Below, one piece after another: positions 22,691 through 36,400 of a stretch of 64,000 bases of DNA (its first letter is position 1; each line of letters opens with the position of its first letter). A program made the position numbers and the translations under genes. Source of the DNA: Liolophura sinensis (taxonomy: Eukaryota; Mollusca; Polyplacophora; Chitonida; Chitonidae); the NCBI RefSeq assembly GCF_032854445.1, contig NC_088301.1, positions 3,844,001 to 3,908,000 of the forward strand, read 5' to 3'. A model generated the notes under the pieces. It made no database searches. It saw only the letters and a list, made by a program, of their open reading frames with translations, and was not told the origin of the DNA.

Positions 22691-23383
22691 AGTGCCATTC
22701 CCGAGTGCTCATTTATTGCTCTTTGCTCTTGATAAATCAAACTTACAAGTACTTTTCACAACAAGAAGCATTTTTAGATCACAGAATATGTTTGCTTTAT
22801 TCAGCTAGTATTGCTCTCAAATGTTCTCTTCCATCATTTAAACAGATTTCTACCTTTTTTCACATCTTTACAGTGCTAGATGATTCAACATCTTACTAAA
22901 ATTTACCAAAACAAAGATTTAATTCTTTATGTTTGGATATATGATTACTGATTACTATAACTATATGAAATGAGTAGAAGATATGTAAAAGTTTATCGCC
23001 AGTTTAAAGTCCCGGTTTGTCACCCTTGAATTAAACATGCCCTTATGTTATAATTGTCTGCCTTCAATCATACTCCAGTCGATAACATCATTTTATGTCA
23101 TTTTCTAAAAACAATCTCTTTAATATCAAAATGATATAAAAACAAAGCCAAGCAACGCAGGTTTCACTTAGAAATCATACTTCCTATTACCCAAATGAAA
23201 TGGCACGTTTGTCAAAACGATTCCTGAAGCTTAGTCCCATAACAGATGTTTAAAGAAAGCTTTTCGCAAAACATCGCTTACACTTCGTGACTTACATGTA
23301 ATCTGTACACAGTATTAAAGACCATTCAGGTCACGGGTGAGCAAATACCTGTAACTTTCTCTTCACAAATTACCTCCTAATAA

Positions 23384-23796
23384 CATTCTGCAGTACAATG
23401 ATAGCACTTTAATACGATTCAACACGATTTATTGATCCAATTAGCTATTGCTGTGCAGCCTTAAATCTACAAGTGTAGGCATGTACACATTATAACATCC
23501 TGCAGTACAATGATAGCACTTTACCATTTATTGATCCAATCAGCTGTTGCTGTGCAGCCTCAAATCTACAAGTGTAGGCATGTACACATTATAACATCCT
23601 GCAGTACAATGATAGCACTTTACCATTTATTGATCCAATTAGCTGTTGCTGAGCAGCCTTAAATCTACAAGTGTAGGCATGTACACATTATAACATCCTG
23701 CAGTACAATGATAGCACTTTACCATTTATTGATCCAATCAGCTGTTGCTGTGCAGCCTTAAATCTACAAGTGTAGGCATGTACACATTATAGTCCT
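23384..23796. repeat. Tandem repeat, ~99-bp unit, four copies
   Basis: Four copies of a unit with 'ctgcagtacaatgatagcac' and 'aaatctacaagtgtaggcat'. The first copy has about 11 extra bases. Intergenic. Confidence 0.9.
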
Positions 23797-24090
23797 ACAC
23801 GTGGTTGTTCTATTAGACACTCAGCATTGACTACCCTGGAAAGAAGTCTTCGGAAAACTCTGTATTAAGGTTTGAACTGCATTTATGTAAAAGGCTGACA
23901 TAACTTTAACTTTAGAAAAACTGGTGCACTAAATAAATTGTTATATATTCCTCATTTCAGCAATCCACATACATAAAATAATGATATAAATGTACAGAAT
24001 GTCATAAAAATATTCTGTAAACACTACGATCGTAATATGTACTTCATTCATCCCCAAAATGCTGTGATGTCAATGTAAACGACACGATAC

Positions 24091-24096
24091 TTTATT
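24091..24096 (-). terminator. SCP2 poly(A) signal candidate
   Basis: TTTATT on plus (AATAAA on minus), about 215 nt past the SCP2 stop codon. Confidence 0.4.
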
Positions 24097-24310
24097 AAAC
24101 AGTGGTAAAAATTTACAATACCTCTTGTAGCAATTGACTAAATACAAGATTTTTCATAGAATCACACTCATTTGACACCTGAGATTTCAACAGCCACTAA
24201 TCACCCATATCTTCATTTGCTCATTTGCTCTTATGAATTTGTTTATATCATACAAAAAAATCACACAGCACTCTGGACGATTATGCTGTCAGCATACATT
24301 GGAACAGGCA

Positions 24311-24412
24311 TCAGAGCTTGGACTTCACAGATTTTGTCTTTGACTGTAACTCTCGGAGTTTCATGGCAAGTCCCATATTGCCAGCTATCTTCAGTTTCCC
24401 CTGGAAAAATGC
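24311..24412 (-). CDS. SCP2: SCP2 last exon with PTS1
   Basis: 33 codons plus [22 protein letters not shown] ... VKSKL. The C-terminal SKL targets the protein to peroxisomes. Confidence 0.95.
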   Translation of the reverse strand, partial: AFFQGKLKIAGNMGLAMKLRELQSKTKSVKSKL

Positions 24413-27400
24413 CTGAAAGCAGAAGAGAATAAAAATTAATAGATGTCCATAACATCTATTGATGTCATATCATTCTTATTTTAATTTGTTTTTCTTTATT
24501 TGATTGGTGTTTTATTCCATACTCATTTCACATATATGAAAGCGGTCAGCATTATGTTTTGAGGAAAGCGGGCAGAGCCAAGGGGACTGGAGAGGAAGCC
24601 AGCAGGAGTTGGACTAGAACTCACAGAGATTGAATATCAATACCTAACAAGCATCAAGACAACCTGAAAAACTACCACAAACAGTAAATGACCTAAATTT
24701 TATCCCCAAAAGTGCATTTTTAGAGGCAGATAGATGTCAGAATATATTACTTTTGGTGTTGACACTTTTTCTAGTATGATTCCATCCTACCTTTCAAACA
24801 AAGGTCAAAACATCTTTGCATAACCAATAGAGCTATCTGAATGGGGCAAAATGAGAACAAAATACCCTAAGAAGGGTTATAGTAATACACAATTGTAAAG
24901 TATTAAACTTACAGGTGATGTTTCGCCACGATATGGTTGCAATACTGTGGTTTAAAAACATATTCATTCATTCAAAAGGTGAAGCCTCAACCTTGAGGTG
25001 GTAGACAGTAATCACCAGAATTACGTTCCACAAGTCGATCTGACCGCCACTGGTGGGCAGATCCAACCTCAACCTTGAGGTGGTAGACAGTAATCACCAG
25101 AATTACGTTCCACAAGTCGATCTGACTGCCACTGGTGGGCAGATCCAACCTCAACCTTGAGGTGGTAGACAGTAATCACCAGAATTACGTTCCACATGTC
25201 GATCTGACCGCCACTGGTGGGCAGATCCAACCTCAACCTTGAGGTGGTAGACAGTAATCACCAGAATTACGTTCCACAAGTCGATCTGACTGCCACTGGT
25301 GGGCAGATCCAACCTCAACCTTGAGGTGGTAGACAGTAATCACCAGAATTACGTTCCACATGTCGATCTGACCGCCACTGGTGGGCAGATCCAACCTCAA
25401 CCTTGAGGTGGTAGACAGTAATCACCAGAATTACGTTCCACAAGTCGATCTGACTGCCACTGGTGGGCAGATCCAACCTCAACCTTGAGGTGGTAGACAG
25501 TAATCACCAGAATTACGTTCCACATGTCGATCTGACTGCCACTGGTGGGCAGATCCAACCTCAACCTTGAGGTGGTAGACAGTAATCACCAGAATTACGT
25601 TCCACAAGTCGATCTGACTGCCACTGGTGGGCAGATCCAACCTCAACCTTGAGGTGGTAGACAGTAATCACCAGAATTACGTTCCACATGTCGATGTGAC
25701 TGCCACTGGTGGGCAGATCCAACCTCAACCTTGAGGTGGTAGACAGTAATCACCAGAATTACGTTCCACAAGTCGATCTGACCGCCACTGGTGGGCAGAT
25801 CCAACCTCAACCTTGAGGTGGTAGACAGTAATCACCAGAATTACGTTCCACAAGTCGATCTGACTGCCACTGGTGGGCAGATCCAACCTCAACCTTGAGG
25901 TGGTAGACAGTAATCACCAGAATTACGTTCCACAAGTCGATCTGACCGCCACTGGTGGGCAGATCCAACCTCAACCTTGAGGTGGTAGACAGTAATCACC
26001 AGAATTACGTTCCACATGTCGATCTGACCGCCACTGGTGGGCAGATCCAACCTCAACCTTGAGGTGGTAGACAGTAATCACCAGAATTACGTTCCACATG
26101 TCGATCTGACCGCCACTGGTGGGCAGATCCAACCTCAACCTTGAGGTGGTAGACAGTAATCACCAGAATTACGTTCCACAAGTCGATCTGACCGCCACTG
26201 GTGGGCAGATCCAACCTCAACCTTGAGGTGGTAGACAGTAATCACCAGAATTACGTTCCACAAGTCGATCTGACCGCCACTGGTGGGCAGATCCAACCTC
26301 AACCTTGAGGTGGTAGACAGTAATCACCAGAATTACGTTCCACATGTCGATCTGACTGCCACTGGTGGGCAGATCCAACCTCAACCTTGAGGTGGTAGAC
26401 AGTAATCACCAGAATTACGTTCCACATGTCGATCTGACTGCCACTGGTGGGCAGATCCAACCTCAACCTTGAGGTGGTAGACAGTAATCACCAGAATTAC
26501 GTTCCACATGTCGATCTGACCGCCACTGGTGGGCAGATCCAACCGCCAATACAGAACACAGAGTTCTGTAAGCTGCGGGAGTTAAGAGGCTTCAACATAC
26601 ACTACAAACTCCACTGCCGTCAGACTCGGAGGGTGGAGGGTTTGAGGGGCATCAGTGGTGCCACTGGTCTTCTCCAGTGCCCACTGTAATGACACTACCT
26701 CCTCCTGTGGCAAATGGAATGCACCCCTAAGCAGCTAGGTGGAGAAGCCTGCTAGAACCACATACCTGCTGTGGGTTCATCTTGCCTGTCATCAGCTTCA
26801 CCAAATCTTCATCAGCCATTGTTATCGTGCAATCGGCTTTGTCTGCAAACATCACCATTATATTTAATATAATTAATATACCCCATTAGTCAATGCACAA
26901 AAACGGAAGAATTATAATTTACCTGATTGGCGTTTCATAGTGTGCTCTTGAATTTTTCACTTATATGGCCTGTTAATATCCTCAACGCACACTGAAGTAT
27001 TGTCCCTCTGTGAGATTAACCTAGTTATCACTCCATTGTTATATCGCTCAATAAGAAGGAACAAAATGCACCTGTAGCTCCGAACTTGACAGCTCCACTT
27101 CCATTCTTGACATCGACGAACCACACAGCTTCCTGATTGCCCTTTTTACACTTGAATGCGAATGTTCCCTTAACCGTTTTCACCAGAGCGGGACCATCCT
27201 GAAATAGAAGATCTATGAAATGTGCATTAAATGAAGACATTGCCTCTTGATAAAGAATGAAAATGCGAAGGTAGTGGACATAGTTTCTGTTAATGTTTGT
27301 TTTTGGATTTCTGTTTCACACAATACTTACACTGTATACCCCAAATACCAAACAAGCTTTCAGACAGAATCCTAATCTACATGTATACATGTACAGTTAG

Positions 27401-30400
27401 ACTCATATTATGGCAAGAGCAAGTGGTCTCAAACATAGCACTCTAAACCAACTCTAACAAAAAATTGATATTAAACTGTATTATCAGAGGCCCTGAATTC
27501 AACAGCTACCACAAAATATTAAATAACAGACTATAAGATGATCCTCTCCGTCTCACAAAATATGATTCACGCCAGATCAAGTTCTGTAAACTCTCCTCAT
27601 TAACCTTTACTTTACCTCACTGTATATACAACCCATCCAACTTTCACTATTTTGGTGAACTAATCTCCTTTGCTTGTGAGTGTGGAAAAGTACATGAGTA
27701 CCTAAACATTCATATATAACATAGATATAGGAGGATTATAATAAACATTGCTTGGTTAGTGTTAGGCTCAGGCTGAGCAATTCTGTGCTGTTAAGATGTA
27801 ATGTGATGAAGACTGCCATCTCACCTGGGCCAGGGCCTGCTTAATCTCCCTGAAGACAGCCGCCGCCTGGAAGTCATCCTCATTGCTGGTGGCCACAGCC
27901 TGTAATGTCCTGTATGCAGACAAAAGGTAAACAGCTTTCTACATGATGCCTTAAAAAAAAAAACTGCCACTGCTAAGAATTTACCTTTTCTGACCGACAA
28001 ACAGTTAAATGGGTTTTACTTTGATTTAGTCTGATTCAATTTGCAATCGCTTTTCTGTGCAAGTACAGTTACACAATAGCCCTCCATTAATAAAGACATT
28101 AGGTTGAAAAGACTGTGTAGTAAGAGAGAGAAAGCCAAAGATAAACCATCAGAAAGTCAATGAAGGTTTTTGTGTAATCCTGTGGCTTAATTAGTACAGG
28201 TGATGAATTATTTCCCTGATCATTATAAAAAACCATACTCAAAAAGTTTTTATTTATGTCAGGATGTTTTATGGGTGGAGGAAACCGGAGTGCCCAGATG
28301 ACAACACCCTTATAAGTTATAGATAAACTTTTGCACAACCTTGTGTGTTTGAGGTTGTAGTTTCCCCTGAGCCACGCCCCGCTCCCTCATTGGAAATTGA
28401 CCTAGACTCAGTATGTGTGAAACAACTGCTCCTGTATACTGTATTTCACTTTGGTTTAGCATTTTTCATGGGACACATACTGTTTGATGCTGAGTTATTC
28501 AGCTGTGAAGTTCAACAAATTTCTTACCAGTAAAACTTTAAGTATATCATCTTAACAAATTTTTGTGCTACTGAAAGTGTCTTTACATACCAAATTTTAG
28601 GTTAAATATACAGTATTCTCACCCTTGTTTCTGTGGGAAACCGTGTCTGTAGATAGCTACCACAGCAGCACCACCAAGACCGATGTTGTGCTGCAGGGCT
28701 AGCTTAGCGCCCCTCACCTGTCTTTTGCTTGCCTGCCCTCTCAGCTGCCAGCACAACTCAGCACACTGAGCCAAACCTACAACATTAACCATTATCAACA
28801 CAAGCTATAAGCAGTCAGAATTCTTTAAAGGAGACGAAAATTTAAATATCAATCAAATACCATTGAAAAGAGTATGCAATTCCTCGCAGGTGCATGCCAT
28901 AAAAAATTCTAATGTGTACCTCAAGGTGATAAATTATAAATAAAGTCAGCACCAACATCTGCTGTGGGCGACTCCATTTTGCCTAAGAACTAGTCCTGAA
29001 GTCTTCAGTGTTAGGAGGAGAATTGCCGTTGGAAACTGCTGAAGTGCAGTTCGGACATTTCCTGTAGAACTCTTCTTCCAAGAAGGTAGCGAACAGTACA
29101 GCTCGTTTTCCGCTTGACAATCGAGAAACCAGAATGTTGGACGTAGGTTCCGAGTTTACACGAACAGTTTTAACGACTCTCGTTGGCTGAGAGGCAACAC
29201 ACCCCCAGCATAAATTACTGGGTGTTAAAGATTGAGGACGCGATGGACTCAGCGATTTATGCCAGCTTTGCCGTATTCAGCTTTACATGTATGGTGAGGA
29301 AAAATCGAAAATTATACAGCAGGCACCACCAGATAAAAATGTGCTGTTTTCAGCCTCATGTTTTTAAGTTTTCTTCACCTTTAATAGAAGTTGTTGCAGG
29401 AGTCACATTTATTCTTTACCACTTTGGCCATCTAAATGTAAGACAACTACAAAAAACATACCCACAACAGCCACTGATTTGTGTCCAAGAAAAAATTACA
29501 GACGAATGTTGTTTTATTCTTGGCAGCAGCATAAAAAACAACAAAGGAAAGGAGTACATTTACATCTCTGCCTCACTGAATTGCTAACCATTCACACTGG
29601 GGTATTGATACCCTTGCTACTGTCCTTATGGAAGGTATAGAAAACCCTGAAACTAAAGCAGAAATAGAATTATGACCCACCTGTGGCTCCGAGAGGATGT
29701 CCTTTAGATATGAGGCCCCCACTTGGATTGATCACATATTTCCCTCCATACGTGTTGTTCCCAGTCTCCACCAGGTCACCTGCTCCACCTTCAATTCACA
29801 CCAGGCTCAGTGTTAGATCACATGCACCGTTTCAGCAAACTGTTCATATTAATGATATTTCATGTGAAAGACACAGATTACCTCACCTGTCTAACCTACA
29901 CCTGACCCAGTGGAAGAGCACATCAGTCAGAATTTTAGACCGGACTGGTACACAGGTAGTTTGGTCAACAGTCGGTCCTCAGCTGAGCCAATGAAATAAA
30001 TGAATTAATGATTACAGGTTACGGCCACTTCGGCAATGCCGCAGCCATACCATTGTGCCGAGTCAGTGGAAAGTACATGGAATATAAAGTATTGAACATA
30101 TTCGATAATTAGATCAATTTTTCTGTGTTTACCATGAACAGTTCATATTATTGTCTTTCAGTAAATACAAGACACATACCTGGTCTATTAATAGAACAAG
30201 ACTCATATTGAATGAATGACTGATTATGGCTGAACTCCACATCAGCAATATTTCAGCCATATCGCTGCGACAGGCAAAATGGCAGTTCCTATCATGCTGA
30301 ACATCGAATGCATGATGACCATGGAGAGATGATCTCCTTCATATATATTTCCATGTGACCATTTCTAGCTAGCACATAAAACCATCATGACTGTACCCGC

Positions 30401-33400
30401 CAGAGATTGGAATATTGGACCTACCGGGTGAACACAACCCCAGGGCATCATAGGTCAACAGTTCATTGGCTGAGAAACAGTCATGAAGCTCTACCACATC
30501 CACGCTGTCTGGATTCACACCTGTTACAGAATCATGGTATATATACATGTATCTGGCATGAAAATGTCACACAGTGTCATTATTTGTCTATACAACAGTT
30601 CTCCATCATGTAGCTCTACCACATCCACGCTGTCTGGATTCACACCTGTTACAGAATCATGGTATATATACATGTATCTGGCATGAAAATGTCACACAGT
30701 GTCATTATTTGTCTATACAACAGTTCTCCATCATGTAGCTCTACCACATCCACGCTGTCTGGATTCACACCTGTTACAGAATCATGGTATATATACATGT
30801 ATCTGGCATGAAAATGTCACACAGTGTCATTATTTGTCTATACAACATTTCTCCATCATGTAGCTCTACCACATCCACGCTGTCTGGATTCACACCTGTT
30901 ACAGAATCATGGTATATATACATGTATCTGGCATGAAAATGTCACACAGTGTCATTATTTGTCTATACAACATTTCTCCATCATGTAGCTCTACCACATC
31001 CACGCTGTCTGGATTCACACCTGTTACAGAATCATGGTATATATACATGTATCTGGCATGAAAATGTCACACAGTGTCATTATTTGTCTATACAACATTT
31101 CTCCATCATGTAGCTCTACCACATCCACGCTGTCTGGATTCACACCTGTTACAGAATCATGGTATATATACATGTATCTGGCATGAAAATGTCACACAGT
31201 GTCATTATTTGTCTATACAACATTTCTCCATCATGTAGCTCTACCACATCCACGCTGTCTGGATTCACACCTGTTACAGAATCATGGTATATATACATGT
31301 ATCTGGCATGAAAATGTCACACAGTGTCATTATTTGTCTATACAACATTTCTCCATCATGTAGCTCTACCACATCCACGCTGTCTGGATTCACACCTGTT
31401 ACAGAATCATGGTATATATACATATACCTGGCATAAAAATGTGACACTGTCATTGTTTGTCTATACAACAGTTCTCCACACAAACTGGAGGGTTGCAACC
31501 AGTGCTTATATACAGAGGCAAGTGGTGGTTATTTCTTAGGCAATGTTATTCAAACCAGAAATCCTACCATACTGTATCTGAAATTCAAGTTTCCTTAAGC
31601 TGCATTCACAGCATGATTAATTCTATTGTATCTTCAAATTCAACTCAAAATGTCCAGACTGTCATTTGTTTTTAGCCAAAAGGTACATGTATATGTACCT
31701 CATTCATACAAATTGTGACAAATATAGTTTGCCCTACGTTCATTCCACTGGTTATTTCTGATGATTCAACACAACAGACTTGAAGTTACAAATTGCACAG
31801 TGACCTTCAAAACTCTCTTTAGTGACACACATTGTCTACTTCACTTACTTGAAGTGGATTGATTATTGTAAAGCCTTCCATATCAATGGAATAGCCTCTA
31901 AGATTCCATTTTGAATTGACATATTACAGCTGAGGTAGACAAAACTTAAAATAAAAGGTACTTTAAACATGAATTTTGCTTTTTGTTACAGAGGGAAGTT
32001 AAAGAATTTAGCTTCATGTAACTCACCCGCACTATGGAAGGCCTTCTCGGCTGCTCTCTTTGTCATGTCAAAGCCAACCTTTAAATAAACACAAGATTTT
32101 AGTAATTCAGTGGCCTCGGAGAACTGGGCCCATATTTATCCATATATGTCTTAAAGACTTAATTCAAAAATTCAACCAGCTACAAATAAAATGCTTTGCT
32201 CTAGAAAGTTTAACATTTGTGCACTGATTCTTTACTGCAGAACAATGTACTAACCACAATTTGAGTAGTTTCCTGTTCTACCTTAGGCTTTATGCGATCT
32301 TGTAGTGTATGATATAAGTCTTAAGTTACTTCATAAATACGGGCCCTGGTCTATAAACAGGAGCCAAAAACAATTTTTCATTTCTCTTATCAGAACAAAG
32401 ATATTTGGTGTTCCAATTCATTCATTATTAATGGGATGGCAAATTAGCCAAGACTTATATACAGTAAAACAAGGAAGAGGAACCGCAAGAAGATGTCAGT
32501 TTTGACAAGATGTCGGTTTATGGAACAGGCAACAATGCATGTAGCGGCATTAAAACATATATGCATGTACAGATGCTTGGGGGCATCTCTACTTATCACC
32601 TGGAGAACTTGTTTCATACTCGCCAAGGTAAAACTGCTTCTGTCTTAGGATATCACTGCCTATATAATCGGCATTGAGAAGATGTCGATTTTTAGATGTG
32701 TCGGTGTTGGCAAGTCTCACTGCACATACATGTATGTGTCCAGTCGGGTTTAGCTCCGCCAGAAGACACCTTGCCAGGCACCCAACAACTTGTCTAACAT
32801 AAACCTGCTTCAGGGTTAGCGAATACTTTATTCAAACACATGTAACTGTAAATTGGGAAAGTCTAGTAGTTTTCTCTGTCGCCAAACGAACACAAAGAAA
32901 CAAGAAAATCGTGGTAACACCTCACAGTATCATGTCAGAGGAAACTTACGCTTGTAATTGTCTAAATAAAAGGAAAGGTTGAAAAAGACAAACACTTGTG
33001 AAATCTGAAGATGATGCATTTCTAAAAACCTTTAACTGACTCGACACATGAATACAAGAAAGCCTGTTCAAAAGACAGCAATCATTACCAGTTTGAGCGG
33101 ACTATTTTGGAATGTGGTTGGCAGGTCAGTTGCCATCTCCATGGCCAGTATCTCCACAGCTTGATCCTCCAGGTTGTGCTTCTTTACAAACTCCTCGCTC
33201 ACTAACACAGCCGCCCCTGCGCCATCCGATGTCGGGCTGAAGCATTTATTTCTGTATTTAATTTGACTGGTGTTTTGCACCATACTCAAAAATATTTCAC
33301 ATATTTGATTGCAGCCAGCATTATGGGTGAAGCATTTAGCAATTAAGTTGAATTGTATGATTTGTAAGAAGATGTTTGTGCAAAGTTCTATCAAACAGAA

Positions 33401-36400
33401 TTGTAAGTTATACTGTATTGACTTTAAAACTGACATTTAAACAGGTGTACTAACATAACAAATACTTAGTTTCCAATATGGTTATGATCATACTGTTATC
33501 TCAAAAACTTTATTAAAATGTTATCAATAAGACAGTGAAGCGTCAAAGTCAAATCTTTAAGAGGGCTATATTTCAAGGTGTTTATAATGTGCTGTAGAAT
33601 TGGAATTATTCCCTCCTAAAGTGTTGAGAAATGGATTACATTTTGATGTTTTTCTCTTCTTTAAAAATTACTGTCATATTGACATGTAGATATCACTACA
33701 AGGCTTGCTCAATGTTATCACAGCACTCACCAAACTTCTTAGCCTTGTAACTGGAGTGTACCTTAAAAGTCTCCCTCAAATACTACATTATCTGTACAGG
33801 TGATTGGGCTCAGTTGGTTTGCGCACTAGCGCAACGTAATGACCTAGAAGCCTCTCACCTATGCAGTTGCTGTGTGTTCAGCTCATGCTGGCTTCCTGTC
33901 CGGCTGTACATCAGATGGTCTGCAGCAACCTGCGGATGGTTGTGGGTTTCCCCCCACCATAATGCTGTCCGCCATTGTGTAAGTGAAATATTTTTAAGTA
34001 TGGGGTAAAACACCAATCAAATAAATAAATAAATAAATAGGTGATTAGATTTACACGTATTTATTTATTAGATTTGTGCCGTACACAAGAACATATGACT
34101 TAAACGGCAGCAACCAGCATTATGGTGACAGGAAACTGGGCACAGTCCAGGGAAATTCCACAACCATCAGCACACAGCTGGAAGACCTTCTTACATACCC
34201 ATACTTTAAGTGCTGTTTATAGGAGCCGAGGCAAACGTGCTCATAAATGTAGCATACCAAATTTAAGTTTTCACTAATCAAAGAATAATCCAAGATGGGC
34301 AGTTCGGAGGTCATAGCTCAAACAATCCATAACCCTGTTGAACCGTTTTTCCAAAGAGAAAAAGAATACTTTTGATTTATTCATTTATTTGATTGGTATT
34401 TTATGTTGTGCATAAGAATATTTTTCACACTTTTAATAAAACTTACCAGCACTGAAGTTTGGTCAGGGGGTCAAAGATTACAGGGGAACTTTTGATTTGT
34501 TCCAATGTGTACTCATCACGGAACTGAGAGTAGCTGAAAACGAACAAGAAAATTTCATTTACATGTATCTGCCAGAGCACAAAGGCAAGGATAAGGGAAT
34601 GTCACATAGCTTACAAAACCTTACAGAGAAAGGCCACAGTGGTCAGCAGGGGCTGGGTTTGAATACAGTCTCAATGGCCCACTGTTAGGTTATTATGAAC
34701 GATTACTTTCCAAGAGTTAATGACATCCACGATATTTATAAAACACTGAAAATGAAACGCCACCAAAATATATTATTTGGTAGCCTGCAGGCATCAATGT
34801 TAAGGTCAGATAGAGAGTCTCCTATCCTATAAAGGTGGTTTACAGTGTTACCAGGTATCAATGTTAAGGCCACATAGAGAGTCTCCTATCCTATAAAGGT
34901 GGTTTATAGTGTTACCAGGTATCAATGTTAAGGCCACATAGAGAGTCTCCTACCCTATAAAGGTGGTTTATAGTGTTACCAGGTATCAATGTTAAGGCCA
35001 CATAGAGGGTCTCCTACCCTATAAAGGTGGTTTATAGTGTTTCCAGGCATCAATGTTAAGGCCACATAGAGTCTCCTACCCTATAAAGGTGGTTTATAGT
35101 TTTACCAGGCATCAATGTTAAGGCCACATAGAGAGTCTCCAATCCTATAATGGAGGTTTATAGTGTTTCCAGGTATTAATGTTAAGGCCACATTGAGAGT
35201 CTCCTATCCTATAAAGGTGGTTTATAGTTTTTCCAGGCATCAATGTTAAGGCCACATAGAGAGTCTCCTACCCTATAATGGTGGTTTATAGTGTTTCCAG
35301 GCATCAATGTTAAGGCCACATAGAGAGTCTCCTACCCTATAAAGGTGGTTTATATAGTGTTACCAGGTATCAATGTTAAGGCCACATAGAGAGTCTCCAA
35401 TCCTATAATGGAGGTTTATAGTGTTTCCAGGCATCAATGTTAAGGCCACATAGAGAGTCTCCAATCCTATAATGGAGGTTTATAGTGTTTCCAGGCATCA
35501 ATGTTAAGGCCACATAGAGAGTCTCCTACCCTATAAAGGTGGTTTATAGTGTTTCCAGGCATCAATGTTAAGGCCACATAGAGAGTCTCCAATCCTATAA
35601 TGGAGGTTTATAGTGTTTCCGGGTATTAATGTTAAGGCCACATTGAGAGTCTCCTATCCTATAAAGGTGGTTTATAGTTTTTCCAGGCATCAATGTTAAG
35701 GCCACATAGAGAGTCTCCTACCCTATAAAGGTGGCTTATAGTGTTTCCAGGCATCAATGTTAAGGCCACATAGAGAGTCTCCTACCCTATAAAGGTGGTT
35801 TATATAGTGTTACCAGGTATCAATGTTAAGGCCACATAGAGAGTCTCCAATCCTATAATGGAGGTTTATAGTGTTTCCAGGCATCAATGTTAAGGCCACA
35901 TAGAGAGTCTCCTATCCTATAAAGCTGGTTTACAGAGTTACCAGGCATCAATGTTAAGGCCACATAGAGAGTCTCCTACCCTATAAAGGTGGTTTATAGT
36001 GTTTCCAGGCATCAATGTTAAGGCCACATAGAGAGTCTCCTATCCTATAAAGGTGGTTTATAGTTTTACCAGGTATCAATGTTAAGGCCACATAGAGAGT
36101 CTCCAATCCTATAATGGAGGTTTATAGTGTTTCCAGGTATTAATGTTAAGGCCACATTGAGAGTCTCCTATCCTATAAAGGTGGTTTATAATTTTTCCAG
36201 GCATCAATGTTAAGGCCACATAGAGAGTCTCCTACCCTATAAAGGTGGTTTATAGTGTTTCCAGGCATCAATGTTAAGGCCACATAGAGAGTCTCCTACC
36301 CTATAAAGGTGGTTTATATAGTGTTACCAGGTATCAATGTTAAGGCCACATAGAGAGTCTCCAATCCTATAATGGAGGTTTATAGTGTTTCCAGGCATCA

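Larger units (their letters stand above)
20534..23380. other. Intergenic region between convergent FAM151 and SCP2
   Basis: No supported gene. It includes a duplicated GT/TA microsatellite (about 21019-21152), a decayed reverse-oriented SINE remnant (about 22540-22690) and AT-rich sequence. Confidence 0.6.

Noticed and set aside
24985-26542. CRISPR-like regular repeats
   Set aside because: Contiguous tandem units without unique spacers in a eukaryotic intron; a minisatellite.
27900-27909. Alternative SCP2 acceptor 'acattacag' ten bases inside exon 15
   Set aside because: Using it puts the following SCP2 domain out of frame with the thiolase part; the 'gcatacag' acceptor at 27910 keeps the phase.
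29183-29587. 134-codon plus-strand ORF
   Set aside because: Begins at TTG, lies in an SCP2 intron on the opposite strand, and has no recognisable domain or splice context.
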